DNA of 64,000 nt from Paulownia fortunei (taxonomy: Eukaryota; Streptophyta; Magnoliopsida; Lamiales; Paulowniaceae). Positions 47,216 through 60,435 of this stretch are shown here, piece after piece. Both the position numbers and the translations under genes were made by a program. The number at the start of each line of letters is the position of its first letter. Position 1 is the first letter of the stretch. The notes below the pieces were generated by a model. The model saw only the letters and a program-made list of their open reading frames with translations, was not told the origin of the DNA and did not search any database. The stretch covers positions 16,828,274 through 16,892,273 of the forward strand of contig CM033122.1 in assembly GCA_019321725.1 (NCBI GenBank), given 5' to 3'.

Positions 47216-50200
47216 AAGAGGACCAAACATTTTACTGGTGACAGTTTGAATTGTACCTGAAAGATTTAATGGATGACTAGCTAATTATTTATGAAGAAAG
47301 ACTCACATTACTATGATCAATATATGTATACCCATTGAATTAATATCATATTGTATAAATTGTACTGTCTTTTAAATTTTTATGCCACATGGGAAATGTG
47401 GATAGTACTTGAGAAATTACAGATAATTATTGCAAGATTTTTTAGTGGATTTTCTTCACAATTGTATATAATTATTGGTTCGTCGGTGGATATTCTTTTC
47501 AAAGTTCTTCTCCTATCATTTTTGTATTAATACGAATTTCCAGTTAATTGGACAATAATTATCAGCTTTAAAATTTTGAGAGGGAAATAATCAGCTTTAA
47601 AATCTTGCTGTTTAATGTGTTTTTGGTCTGTTATTAATGGGTCCTAAACCAGGCATTAGTGATAAGGTGAAATTTGAAAGAAAAATATTAATTCGTTGCC
47701 ACTAGAGATGGAGCCGTAAGGATTAAGGGGGTTGGATCGGGCCGCTGTCCTTTCTTGTCTTATCTATAATCTCAAGTTTTATACGTAATTATACAAAATT
47801 AAAATTTTCACCCTTTTTAAATTTTGAACTTACCCCGCCCACATAAATCAAAATATTTATCTTATCTACCCAAAGTTTAGAATTAGCAACTATAGCTATT
47901 TTTGTTATGAAGTTAACTTAAATCGATAATTTTATACGTAACTCACTCGGAGTTCAATTCTCATTCTCCTCTCCTCCACTCTCCTAAAAAAAACAAAAAT
48001 CTTAAATTAATGGTTCAATCATTTTTAAATAGAAAATACTTTTTTCTGACAACGTTACGAGGTATCCCACACCCAATCAATAAAAAAAAAAGTGTAAATA
48101 TAATGATTGGTCACTCGCTTTGAATGATGATTAACTGTATATAAATATAAAATCATCCATCTTTTTTTTTTTTTTTCTCAAACTCATCATACAATTAATT
48201 TAAATGTGACACAAACATGTTTGTCAAAAAATCTTTTTAATTTGCTCCAAATGGCCAATGAATAAGACATTTTATGTTAATATATAAATATTTTAATATA
48301 GTGAATGATATAATTGATTATATTTAATAAGTTTGAGATTTAAATGTAACCAACAATTTGAATTCAAAATCCCCTAAAAAAATAAAGAAAAAATTGTCCC
48401 TAATGGTGGCCAAAAGACAAAAAAAAAAGGAGTTGTTTGTACCTTGGGATGATTTTCAGTGAAAGTATAATACATAAAGCAAAAAGGTGCAAATTATAAG
48501 TAAAGCATTGAAATGGATTACTTTAAGCAGCGCGAAATTTAAGGACATTTATTACACAGTTGGAATTTAAAAAGGTCTGAGGTTGTAAAGTCCATAATGT
48601 AAAAAAGACTGTTTCAAAAAAATTGAAAAAGACAGTTTGCACCTTTGTGAAACTTAATCCACACCATCAACTTAAAGAAAAAATAGTTGCCGACTTTGTG
48701 AAAACATTGTACTAAAAAGATAACATAGACCTTTTTTTTTTTTTACTTGTATTAAAATTATTTTTGGAATTGCTAAAAGTGAGATTAAGGAGTAATTAAG
48801 ATCAGACTGCTGAAATTAATTGATAAATAATTAAAAACATAATATAAATGAGAAAAAAAAAGTGGACTTTTGAAATAAAGATTTATGCCTAGTTCACTCA
48901 TAGACATGCATTTTATAGTTTGAAGCATTATAAATTTAGGGGTATTCAAGTTTTAATTAAAAAGTAAAGTGTGTAAAAAAAAAAATAGTGCAAGAAGAAT
49001 ATTTTTCTTGCTATAACCTAGTCTAAAACTCGACTACGTTTGTTGAATGTAGATGAATTTAACGTTAAAATTGAGTTGAAAATTATTTATTTGACTAAAA
49101 AGTTACTAAGATTAAATTTATCATTTCTGCGCTTACTTGAAAAATCAGCACAATTATTGAAACTTCTTCGGTTGTCTAGCGAACAAAGCCTTACTAAAAT
49201 CTCAGAACATATTAGTACTAGTGAGAAATCATTGGTCATCTTATTTTGGACAAAGACAACAAGATAATAAATTAGAAATACTAAAGATTAAAATCATTTA
49301 AAGAAAAAATTAAGAACAAAAAGCGTAATATACGAAAACTACACAACTTAAAATCATCCTACAAAAAAATCTAAGGACCAAATGGAAAAAAAGTTCACAA
49401 ACTAGAAGGACCAAATTTGTGGAGGGATAAAGTATAGGGACTAATAAATAATTTTACTATGTTATATATTCTATTATTAGAAAATTAGGGTAGACCAATC
49501 TCTTAGGTGTTATCACCCTCTAAGCTGAGATGTAATGATTAGGTAATTATACAGACATTAAGGGCATGGAAAATTGTGTAGGATCTTATGCATTAATCAT
49601 AAAAATAAAATAAAATAAAATAATTGTTGAAATTTATTTAGGGTTGGGAGAGTGTGGTACCAACCCAATTGTTTATCAGTGAAGAGTATTTGTTAGAAAG
49701 GTAAGTATGAGTTGTTGAGGGACAAATGCACACGTTAAATTCTGACACTAAAATTTCCTTTTTCCTCTCCCAAAGGGTACTTGGAAAAAAGAATCAACCC
49801 CTCAAACTTGTTTTACTTTTCCTTTCTTTTATCCCCCTTTCTCATCCTACCACTACTTCCAACCCCCACCCCCTCAGGGATAAATTAGTGTAATTAGGTT
49901 CGGGTTAGTTAATTTGAGTTTCGGTACTTTATGTTTGGGATGACCTGGAAATACTAAAGTTCAATTCATTAGGGTGATTTTTAATTAAAATCTTTCGTTT
50001 AAATTAATCCAAATTTAAAGATCGTAACGAACTAACAAGCGAATTGAGTAAATATATAAAATTTACCTTTTGATAACTATGCATCAACTTATACTAATCG
50101 TTCCACGTAGGTCGTACAACCTATGGTCCAAATATCGTGATCTTGTTAACTTGTCCTTCCCATCAATCCGCTTTATCAATGATAGAGAGTGTGGATTTAC

Positions 50201-50559
50201 CCAAACCCAAGTTCAGGTCGGATTGGATCCTAGATAAAAATACACAGACTTTCATGCATTTTTGGTATCTTGGTGATATTTAAAGGACATGGGTGTAATT
50301 TAAATACTTTATACATCACCACCCTTTGGAAAATTTTGTCTAGATAGATCTGATTTCGAGTTTGGCTAGATACAACTAATTATAGAAAATGTGCTAATAT
50401 AATTTTGTGATAATTGATCATTTTCTTCTAAATTGTATATCAATTAAATGATAAATATAATTACTCATAGTATAATTAAATTGGATTCGATCAAATCTCT
50501 AGTCCGGACCCGACCCCTCCAAATAGCCCTTCAAGTGTCACTTTCTCACATATACTTCA
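47216..50559. other. Intergenic upstream of KAN2-like gene
   Basis: No gene recognised. Poly-A/T runs, a short GC-richer segment near 47705-47750 and a C-rich patch near 49860-49875. The last kilobase would hold the KAN2 promoter, but I cannot pick out defined sites. Confidence 0.45.
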
Positions 50560-50925
50560 CACAAAAGAAATAACCATTCACTCCATACCTTGTCACTTCT
50601 CTCTCTTCCTCCCCCCTCTCTCACTCAATCTCAATCTCAAATCTCTGCAACTACTCCGCTCAATTCTCATCAAAACCCCATCTGAAGCCCAGGAATCATG
50701 TCCCTCTCCTGAAAATTCAGCTCCCAATCCCCCCCCCCCCCCCAACCGAATCCTTCTTCCAATCCTTTCAACCCTAGCAACACCAAAACTACAATAAACA
50801 ACAAGAACAAGAAGAATTCATACTATACATACACAGCAACACAAACACAAGAGCAAGAACCTAAGATATTTCATAGGAACCAAACACAAGAAAAGGGTTC
50901 GAGGGGATAAACAACCAAGAAAGTT
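50560..50925 (+). promoter_or_regulatory. Probable 5' leader of the KAN2-like gene
   Basis: Strongly pyrimidine-rich (CTCTCTCTTCCTCC at about 50598-50620), then CA-rich, with a C run of about 16 at 50730-50745. It has no long frame in the gene's sense. Such leaders are common in plant developmental regulators. The transcription start is not defined by the sequence. Confidence 0.5.
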
Positions 50926-53900
50926 ATGGAGCTCTTTCCAGCACAGCCAGACCTTTCCCTCCAAATCAGCCCACCAAACAGCAAACCCTCATCAACCTGG
51001 AGAAGAACTGAAGATGAAATGGATTTGGGGTTATGGAAAAGAGCCCTGGACTCAAGAAACTCCATCTCTTCAATGGCGGCCGATAACCGTTTCGACCTCT
51101 CGTCGACCAATCCCACAAGGGTTTCAGACCCCAACAGCATCAACACCTCCAATCATCATCTCCGCCACCTCTTCCACGGCGGCTCCGCGGCCCATTTCCT
51201 CCATTCCCTCCAGCAGAACCACCAGCCCCACCAAGGGCTCAGCCAAGAACTTAACTTCTTGAGGCCTATTAGAGGAATTCCTGTCTACCAAAACCCTTCT
51301 CCACCTTTCCCATTTTCTGCTCATCAGCACCACTTGGATGCATCAATGCCATCTTCTGCTGCAGCTGCTAACAGTATTAACACTGCGTCCCCAGCTCCTA
51401 ATTACCACTCTCAAGGACTAATAAGATCGCGGTTTATGGCAAGGTTTCCGGCCAAACGGAGCATGAGGGCACCACGGATGCGGTGGACTACTACGCTTCA
51501 TGCTCGTTTTGTTCATGCTGTGGAGCTCTTGGGCGGCCATGAAAGTAGGCTTCATGTTTCTTGCAATCGCTTCTATTTTTTTTATTTTTTTTTGGGGGGG
51601 GGGGGCATCATATATTTACACATCAAGAAATGGAGTCATAATTCTTAGTATTGGGGGGGGTGTAAAATAGATAATTTAATTCGTATAAGAGGACAATTAC
51701 GTAACTTACATATATACAATTCATGATTATAAACAAAATGAGAGGAAGAGGACTATATGGTCAGCTCCCTCCTATCTTCGTCTCTTGTCGTATCTTTATT
51801 TGTATATATTCATCATCTTAGTATTGTGTTTAAATTAATGTGGAAACATCTGATTGATTGAGGTATTATTGCTGTAAATAGGAGCTACTCCCAAGTCTGT
51901 TCTTGAGCTCATGGATGTCAAAGATCTCACCTTAGCTCATGTTAAGTCCCATTTACAGGTAAACTATTGATCTCATCTTTTTCTTTTTATCAGAGAAAAG
52001 AAAAAAAAAAAGAAAAACCCTTGTTTGACAGATTTCCTCTGCTTCACATCAAAGCAAATTCTTTATTTGTAATTTTTTTTCTGAAACAGATACTATTTGT
52101 CAAATAAATAATTTGAAGGTGTCCAAAAAAAAGAATGCTGTCTTTAGAAGAAATTTTGGAAGGAATCAAAACACACAACATTTCAAATTCCAATGTTTTT
52201 TTTTTTTTTTTTTTGTTTTTATTTCTCCTGCAAAATGGGTCTCTCAAAATTCTCAGCACTTCTTTTTTCTACTAGATCTGAGGGTTCTGCAAGCTATCAA
52301 GCCAGCCTTTGCTTGGAAGAACGAACCCTCCATGTAAAAGAAAAGGATAAATGGGCCTTAGGTGTGAGAGAGAGAGTAATTTATCAAACAAATATTGAGA
52401 AAATCATAGTAATAAGACAAAGCACAAGGAGTTGAAAACAGTGCAAGACAAAGTACACACACAGGCACACAGTTTCAACAGTGTCTTTCTTTAAGATTTT
52501 TTTATTTTTCTTCAAACAAATTACCTATTTTTCCTCAGGCAAGTGGCTATGAAGAAGTAGAGAAAAAAGTACAGAAACACTATCATGACACAATGATATC
52601 TGCATATCTTTGGGTTGAGGGAACCACCCTTTGACAAACCATGGTTAACCTCGTAAAAATAGACATGTACATGTACATGCATGTCATGTGTATATATATA
52701 TTTATATGTACATGGGGCACATTCAAAAAGTTGTTTATCATTTACTGAAATGTACTTTTCTACCTTTTTTTTAGAATTTCTCTTTTCGTTTTAATTTTTT
52801 TTTTTTAATTCTCTGTTATAATTTTATTTTTAATGACACGGTAAATAATTTGTTCTATCAATCAGATGTATCGAACAGTGAAGTCAACTGATAGAGCTGC
52901 AGCTACTTCAGGTTCAATACTTCTACTACTATATGTATATACTACTATTGTTACACAACTTCTTGAATTCAAACTTTTTTTTAATTTTTAATTTTTTTTA
53001 TGTTGCTTAAGATTATTTAGTAATTATATTCTTGTAATGGGATTTTTTCTCTCTTTTTTTTTGGCATATTTTTAGGACAATCGGATGTATTTGAGACCGG
53101 GTCGTCTGGGGATACTTCGGATGATTTCTTGTTTGACATTCAGAATTCCCATAAGTCTGAAGTATCAGTCCAACAGGGACGACAAATTAGTCTGAATACT
53201 GACAAGGATTACCATGGTCTGTGGAGCAATTCCTCAAGGTAAAGCCATTCTACTCAGTGTAAATGGGATAATATTATCCTGTGCATTTGTCCTTGCCAGT
53301 TAGTCTGAGTGATAATCCATGTCTTCTCAAACTTTTCCAAGAATTTATAATAGCCTTCTACTATTTTAGTTTCCTATAGTGTATAAAAGAATTCGAAAAA
53401 TATAATTATGATCTGTGCTGCATAATTTAATTAGTCCTATAGTATTTATGGGTTAGCTTTGGAAGCAGGTTTAGGCCCGAAAATAGACAACCAAGGTGGC
53501 CAAAGTATCTTACTATAGGAATGGATTTTCAACATGTGAGTATAGCAAAATAACCTTATCTTTGAGAAAATCTAACAACTAATTATCACACTAAATGATA
53601 AGAATGATGCCACGTTGAGCAACGAGAATCACATTGTGACAACTTTGGTTTGAAATACTTGAATTGTCTCGGATTATTTTATGGATTTCTTTGAAACCTA
53701 CCTACATAACTCCTTAGGCAGCTTTCTCTGGAAACATTAAAAATGACATTAATCAGGCCACAATAATTACATTTGCGGTGGGTGGGAGAATTTAAGGAAA
53801 GAGATCTAAGCTATAAATTCTAGACTTTGAATGGTATTTAATGTGGGAAGGAACTTACATAAGTGTAAGACCAATGCCACTTTGAATTCAAAGACCAATA

Positions 53901-56166
53901 GTTTAACCAGTTTCATTTAATAAGATAGCTGCCAGAAATAATTTCCTCATTCAACCCAATACTATTAAACAAAAACTCATTGAAGATTGTAAAAAAGAAG
54001 AGAAATGGATAGATTCTACTGTTTTTGGTGAAATTCTTGAATGGATCGAGTGAAATACCCTCGATCCATCCAAAATCGTCAAATCATGAGAGAAATGGAT
54101 GATAAAACACTATTTTTCTATAATTTCATGAATCGAATGATTCCTATTGACTATCAATTTGGCAAACGAATTAGTCCATCATGGGGAACTAAATAAGAAA
54201 TCTTTTGATACTTGTTCAAACTTCAAAAGGAAATTCGAAAAAGAAAATAATACATATAAAAAGAAACAAAGAACATCCCCCCACCCCAAACCCTCACCTC
54301 CCCCTCAAAATATTTTCATACCATAAAATCACAGCTGAAGAAATCAATCTATAAATGGACATATCTCTTTCTCTTGGATTTTGTGGGTTCAGATAAGGCT
54401 ATTTAAATGGACCCAAATGTATAAATCTAGGTACCAAAGGCTTTTGCAATTAGAGACTTTCTTGGAGGCATTTTTTTATTTTTTATATGGTTAATAATGG
54501 GCTGTCACATGGGTGGTTTTTCACTTTATTTTGTAGCAAAGGACAGAATTAAAAAGTTGGGAGAACTATAAATAAGGCAGTAAAAAGATGGCTTTCTTTC
54601 TCAGCCTTGCTTTTTTCTCTTTTTATATTTTTTTTTTCCTTCTGCATGGCTCCAACTGATTGGCAATATTCCCACAAAATGCACTGATTTTGTAGCAGGG
54701 AAGCTTGGTTGCATGGGAGACCAAGGGACTGTGGAGGAGGAAACATACAATCCCTTGAGGTACACTTTTGAACTCCACTTGAAATTACTAAAGTGCCATT
54801 CTTGAACTTTTTCCAAATTCCTTATATATATATATATATATATATGCATGGAGATGTATTAGTCCGTTTCAAAAGATGTCATACTCGATGATGTATATCA
54901 AATGTATATTTTATTATATATTTTATACACCAATATATATATGTATGATTGTGTATAAATATATGATAAGATGTACAGTGCACAAAACTCGATTTTGCAT
55001 CTATAATGCTATTGTTGTCCATGTGTACAAAGCTAAAAATGAGGAGGGGTTTTCTAATTAAAGCTAGGGAAGTCATTTCCTCTCTCTCTCTCTCTCTCTC
55101 TTTGAGGGTACTCTTAAGAGTTGATGAGAAAAAGTAAAGGTAGTAAAAGCAAGGAAAGATCTTCCTAGAAAATCATATTTTTTTCTTTCAGTAGCCAACT
55201 TTTTTCCTAGAAAATGATAAAATTTCTTTTAGTAGCTTTTGCAAAAGGGTGCAACACGAGTGCAATGCACTACTCATCTCCACTTTACTACTATCATACC
55301 TCGTACTTGATCCACTTGATGAAAACCAAGTATTTAGTGGTCATTATTAGAATTCACCATAAAAGGGGGACAACCTCTGAAATTTGCCTCAATATTGTTG
55401 AAAATTCTTATGCTCTTGGTATCAAAATATCAAATGAGAGGATCAGTGTAATCCTTATCATTTGATGTTTTCACTTCGGATATATAATAATTCTCTCAAT
55501 ATTACCCTTCCATTCTTATTGGCATATTAATTTTAGTACTTTATGACTCGTACTCTTATGATATGTGGACAATATGTTCTTGGCACCTAGCTACTAATTC
55601 TTTGTTTCTAGAAATCACTATTTTATCTAGAACGAAGGTTTCTTTATAAGTGCATAATGTTGCACATTCTTAATGTTCTAATGAAAAGGCTCCCTCCCCT
55701 CTATGGTAAAAAATTAACATTTATAGATTAAAGTCTTGTTTTTTGGTTCCTGCTTTTCCCACTTGGGGCATAACAGAAGGAAACATGATCTTAGGGAACA
55801 ACTGTAGAAGGTTGCAAATGGAAAGACATTCACTGGAAACAGCATAACAAAAAAAGCTTTTACAAAGTACTGTTTCTGTAGCATCACGTGAAAAAAAATT
55901 GGTCAAATAGTCCTTGATTCCCACATTCACAAACATCTGTTATGCCACACTCATATATGATGTGTTTGTGTGAGTGTATCACTGTGTGATTTACACACAC
56001 ATGATATATACATATATAAACACTCATGTATCTATCTACACACATGCAGGACATGGAACCAAAATGCCTGAGTTATGACAGAATATCAGAAGTGAGCTCA
56101 TCAAGTGTATCAGAGCCAAGCCCAAAGAAGCCTAATCTGGAGTTCACTCTTGGGAGGCCACAGTGA
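50926..56166 (+). CDS. KAN2: KANADI (KAN2-like) GARP-domain transcription factor, six exons, 360 aa
   Basis: Exons: 50926-51544, 51882-51958, 52866-52911, 53076-53238, 54699-54759 and 56050-56166. All introns are GT-AG and the frame is continuous through a TGA stop. N-terminus MELFPAQPDLSLQISPPNSK is the KAN2-type start and contains an LxLxI EAR-like repression motif. LRPIRGIPVYQNP lies at about 112-124. The GARP DNA-binding domain (about 178-240) runs from KRSMRAPRMRWTTTLHARF through AVELLGGHE, LELMDVKDLTLAHVKSHLQ and MYRTVKS; the SHLQ/MYRT motif is split exactly by intron 2. C-terminal PNLEFTLGRP is the family's conserved end. KANADI proteins are nuclear and set abaxial identity in lateral organs; Arabidopsis KAN2 acts partly redundantly with KAN1. 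Introns 4 and 5 (about 1.46 and 1.29 kb) are long. The KAN2 label over KAN3 rests on the N-terminus. Confidence 0.96.
51579..51660. repeat. T/G homopolymer runs in KAN2 intron 1
   Basis: A T-rich stretch passes into a G run of about 12 (51593-51605), with a second G run at about 51652-51660. Lengths may be unreliable. Confidence 0.85.
54828..54846. repeat. Microsatellite (TA)n in KAN2 intron 5
   Basis: A run of about ten TA units. Confidence 0.9.
55078..55102. repeat. Microsatellite (TC)n in KAN2 intron 5
   Basis: About 11 TC units. Confidence 0.95.
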
Positions 56167-57540
56167 AAATCTTTGCATTTGGCAGTACTACTACTACTCA
56201 TAGTGAAATCATTACACATCTGGAGCAGAGAATCAGGTGCCCACTGAGGAAAAATCAAAGGGGGAAAAAGAAAAGTTGGAGGAAAAAAAAAAAAGAAAAG
56301 GAAAAGGAAAGATTAGAGCTAAAGAAAGACAAGGAGACAAGAAAGACAGAAAGCAAACAAAGGGGAGAAAAAAAAAAGGGCATGTGCTTGCTGTCAAAGT
56401 TATATGAGATTCAAATCAACTTATTATATTCCTTGAGTAAATATGAAAAATCTGATTGATTTTGTACTGTTATGCACTTAGAAAAAGAGGGAAAAAGAAA
56501 AAAAGTTTGATGAGGGAGTCAATTAGAGGGGTCTTAACTATTTGTTAAGAAATTTAATTTAATTATGTGGTCCTTGGTAATTATATGATGAGGCACTTTT
56601 ATATTTCACAGAAGAAATATAGTACTATATTTAAACACAAAAAAAAAAAAAAAGGGTTTGAGCTCTTTATTTTTATATATAATTCTTTATTTGCATTGTC
56701 ACATGCTTTAGGCTTTTATGAATCCTATCAATGAACTGGTAAAGGAACTGAAAAAGTGTATGAAGCAATTAGGGAATGGGAATTATAACAAAAAAGGAAA
56801 AGTTTTGAGAAAGAATAAGCATATCAAGATTTATCTTTTGATATTCTCTACAGAAATATTACATTCTTTTTTAATCATCTAAATGACATTAGCTTTAAAT
56901 CCCTCAAAAGCTTATTAAGAAAAAGGGCATGCTACTAGAGACCTAAAAATGTCAATTCTTTCAATGTAAGCAAAATGATTTTACATAAGCTGCATTTCTC
57001 TTTATTTAGTCTACTGCCATTGATTTGCCACTTCCATAGTCTGTTACTTTCCAATTCTGAAAGAATGCTGTTATGCATCAGTTTTTTAATTATTTTAAAA
57101 AAATGTATTTTGTACGAAAATTGGGTAAATGGGTCGAGCATAGGCTAACTTGACCCAAATATTTATATTATACATTTGAAGGGAGTAAATTTTGTAAGAA
57201 AAAACTACCATCCAACCACTCTTGTCTTCCTCTGTGCGCATATATATATATATATATATATATAGTGCTCGCGCGTTTAAGAAAATGACAAGTTTTTTCT
57301 ACAGAGTTGATATATCAATTCTAGCGCATGAATGAGGGACTAAAATCAGAGAACAAAGTGTGGTCTCATTTGAGAGTTTTATCATCATATTGAAAGTATT
57401 TGGTTGTGGAAATGAACACTTATTCGCTTTTAATTATGTTCGGACCTATGGAAGCATTAAAAGAATAAAAAAAAAAATAATGAATCAAATCATAAAAAAT
57501 CCTAGATAAGAAATTGAGCTGGGATGGCAATTTGAGTTGT
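56167..57540. other. KAN2 3' flank and intergenic
   Basis: The first few hundred bases, A/G-rich to about 56400, are probably 3' UTR; the polyadenylation site is not clear. A (TA)n run lies at 57239-57264. Confidence 0.45.
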
Positions 57541-58269
57541 GATGGCAATGGAGTAGGTTTGAGATGAGGTTGACCTTACCCCATTAAAAAAAAACTAAAC
57601 TTGGGATCTACTCCGCCCTGCTTTGATGAAGGACCCACCCAGGATCCAAAACCGACAGGTCCAATGTATATGGGCCCGTCAAACCACTAAAAACAATATT
57701 TGAGTATTTTTAACCTTATATAATTACTTTTCTTTTTGTATAAACTATTGAGTTTTGGCATTCTTGACTTAGTATTAGTGATAAAATATATTTTTTATGT
57801 TTTTTTCCCTAATTACTAAAAGTGATAATAATATTAATTTATAAGAGATAAACATAATTAAATTATGTGTCCCATTATTTTAGAATATATTATATAATCT
57901 GCCTTCATACAATTTTTTCAATTTTAATACAGTTTATTTATAGTGCATGTTTGTATTGGACTATTTATAAGCTAATTATAATATTTTTTGAATTGAAGTT
58001 AAGGTTTGAAAATAATTTGAGAATAATTTTTAAATTGATCTAATAATATTGTATTACGAATAGTCACTCAATTAAAAAATCAATAAAGTTAAACTAATTT
58101 TGAAATATAAAATATATTTTAAATAAAAAATAATAATAATACGGGGCGGGTTCAGGACGGATCCACTAAAACACATTTCAACTCCGAACTCGGCCGAATT
58201 TATAAAATAAAAATTCTTACCCACCCCAAAATTTATTTATTTGAATTTGGACCTATCCTAAATGGCATC
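57541..58269. mobile_element. Long member of the GGGATGRYAATG-end short TIR family
   Basis: It starts GATGGCAATGGAGTAGG, with a second GGGATGGCAA immediately before at 57531, and ends CCTATCCTAAATGGCATC. The shoulders carry GGGGCGGGTTC and GGATCC words (58143-58162), as in the copy at 58933. Confidence 0.55.
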
Positions 58270-58932
58270 AATTCATTACGAGTTTGAATTTAAATTTGCT
58301 CAATTGTGAATTGAGTTCATACCAAGTAATATGAAATTTAATTTACTTTTCCCTTCAAATTCAAATTTCTAAAAGTAATTGGAATCTAGCTAGCTTGCTT
58401 CAATTCCCAGTGTTGGAAAGTGTGCGAGCAAAATCAGACAACTCGCGCAAACAGAAGAATACAAAAGGAAGTCACTTTCTGTGTAAATAGACTTTTATAA
58501 TCCAAATGACTCCAATTAAATGGCTGGAGTACATGGTATTTATTTATAGAAAAAATATAATGTATCCGAATTTAATTTCAGATTTCCCCCTTTTATAATG
58601 CTTGAACATTGACTAATACATGCTTCAATCTTAACCAATGTACCAAATAACGTTGTCATGTCCCGCCCTAAACTTTCCACCTAGTATGGGCTTGATTTTA
58701 GAGCATGAACACCAAATCCCGAATCACATATAAATCCGAACACTTAACAAAATTATTGATCAAATCAATCTACAAAGTAAATATTACCAACAACATATCC
58801 AAATTGAAAGAAAACACAAATCCTGGAGAAAAATTCAAGGACTAGGATATATATAACCACAAACGACTTCTATTGTATAAAGGGAAGTAAGAACTCGAAA
58901 CCTACAGACAAGTCCGATATGTTCACTGGTGC
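58270..58932. other. Intergenic, no recognised gene
   Basis: Nothing recognised. Contains fragments such as TGTCCCGCCCTAAACTTTCC of unknown origin. Confidence 0.4.
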
Positions 58933-59302
58933 TAAGGATGGCAATGGGTCTAGGTTCAACCGGGATCCGCCCCACTTGGGGCGGGTTTGATAATATAGAA
59001 GCGGGTATGAGGCGGATCTTAGCTTTTAATTTTCAAACATGCCCTGCCCCGAACCTGCCCCTTTTAATTTTATTTTATTTTATTTTAATATATATGTATT
59101 TATATAATATTATATTTTAAAAATATTTTTTTTTAAAAAATAGTGGTATTATTTTTTAAAAGATATTTTTTTAATATTTTTAAAATTATAAAATGAGTGT
59201 AATTGGTCTAATCCGGATTCGGGGGGTGGGATCTCGAATTTTCAAAAATCTTGACAATGTGGGTCTCGAATTTGGACAAACCCATCATATTGTCATCCCT
59301 AA
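58933..59302. mobile_element. Best-preserved short TIR element of the GGGATGRYAATG-end family (about 370 bp)
   Basis: Left end TAAGGATGGCAATGGGT; right end CCCATCATATTGTCATCCCTAA, whose reverse complement starts TTAGGGATGACAATATGATG. GC-rich shoulders (GGGGCGGGT, CCTGCCCC) surround an A/T-rich centre. No coding capacity. Confidence 0.7.
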
Positions 59303-59899
59303 TTGATGTCCTCCATACTCTCAAACTAAATTAGATTTTATCAAAACAAAAAACAAAAAGTTGACTAATCATTAATTATAATCAAATTAAAATAAAAAAA
59401 TCTTTGCGTGCTAATTGTAAAGATTTACATTTAAGTATTTTAAAAATATTTTATTGTAAAAAAGAATTATTTTATACGTATCATACAACATTCCAAGTAT
59501 ACTTATAGTAATCCTTTCAATTTTTCTAAAGTACTACTAAAAATTTTGAAGGCACTCATTGTACTAGTACTAGTAACCTCAATTGTTGTCAATCATCGAA
59601 GAGTCTCTATTTCAACCACCCGTTAAGACTAAGAAAGAATAAAACATATTGAGGTTCAAAGTCAAAAGAAAATCCTTTATGACACATAAATATATGCTGC
59701 CCCTACTTCCTAATAATTCCACTAAAGCAATAATTGTGTTGATTTGCCTAACACCTTTGTCAAGTTAAATATAAAATTAACACCAGTCGATGTATGTCAC
59801 TTCGGACCTCCTAACAAAAAAGCTACACTTTCAACCTGACAGTTTGGCTCAGAATTTAATAAAACTAAATACTCATGAAAAAAAATATTTCTTTTAGAG
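59303..59899. other. Intergenic, no recognised gene
   Basis: A/T-rich; nothing recognised. Confidence 0.4.
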
Positions 59900-60435
59900 A
59901 ATCTCACTTTTCATCTCATTGAGATGAATTTGTAGCTTTTTATCGGAATTCTTAAAGAAATGAAAATATGTTTAGTCATAGAATTCTGATAAATGAAAAT
60001 ATATTTGATTTAGTATGGATTTTTTTGGAATTTTTCATAAAAAAATAATATAATGATAATTTTATGTGAATGATATAGTAGTGGTAGGATCCATGAAATA
60101 TTGTTTGAAAAATAATAACATATAATTAGATGAAATTGATAGTGTTAGGCCCATTTTGAATATTTTATTTGAATATAATAGTTTATTAAGATGATTTGCA
60201 GGTGTTGATTCTCACTGAAATAATATTATTTGGAAATAGTAGTATATAGTTAGATGAAATTTATAGGGGTGGGGTTCACTTTAAATATTTAGTTTGCATA
60301 TGATAATTTATTAAGATAATTTATAAGTGATGGGTTTTATTACAATAATATTGTTTGAAAATAGTAATATATTATGTAGATATAGATGATAATAGTGGGT
60401 TTCAATGGTGTAATATAGGAATGAAAAGTGAGAAT
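59900..60435. mobile_element. MITE-like element, family 5, with internal repeats
   Basis: TIRs: left AATCTCACTTTTCATCTC; right, reverse-complemented, ATTCTCACTTTTCATTCC. The interior (about 60086-60405) has about three units of roughly 120 bp containing ATATTGTTTGAAAATAATAA-, TAGATGAAAT- and TTATTAAGATAATTT-like words. Confidence 0.7.

Noticed and set aside
47701..47760. Short GC-richer stretch considered as a gene or LINE fragment
   Set aside because: Too short, and no coding or repeat signature could be confirmed.
50730..50745. C run considered as a regulatory element
   Set aside because: A simple homopolymer in a pyrimidine-rich leader; its length may be a sequencing artefact.
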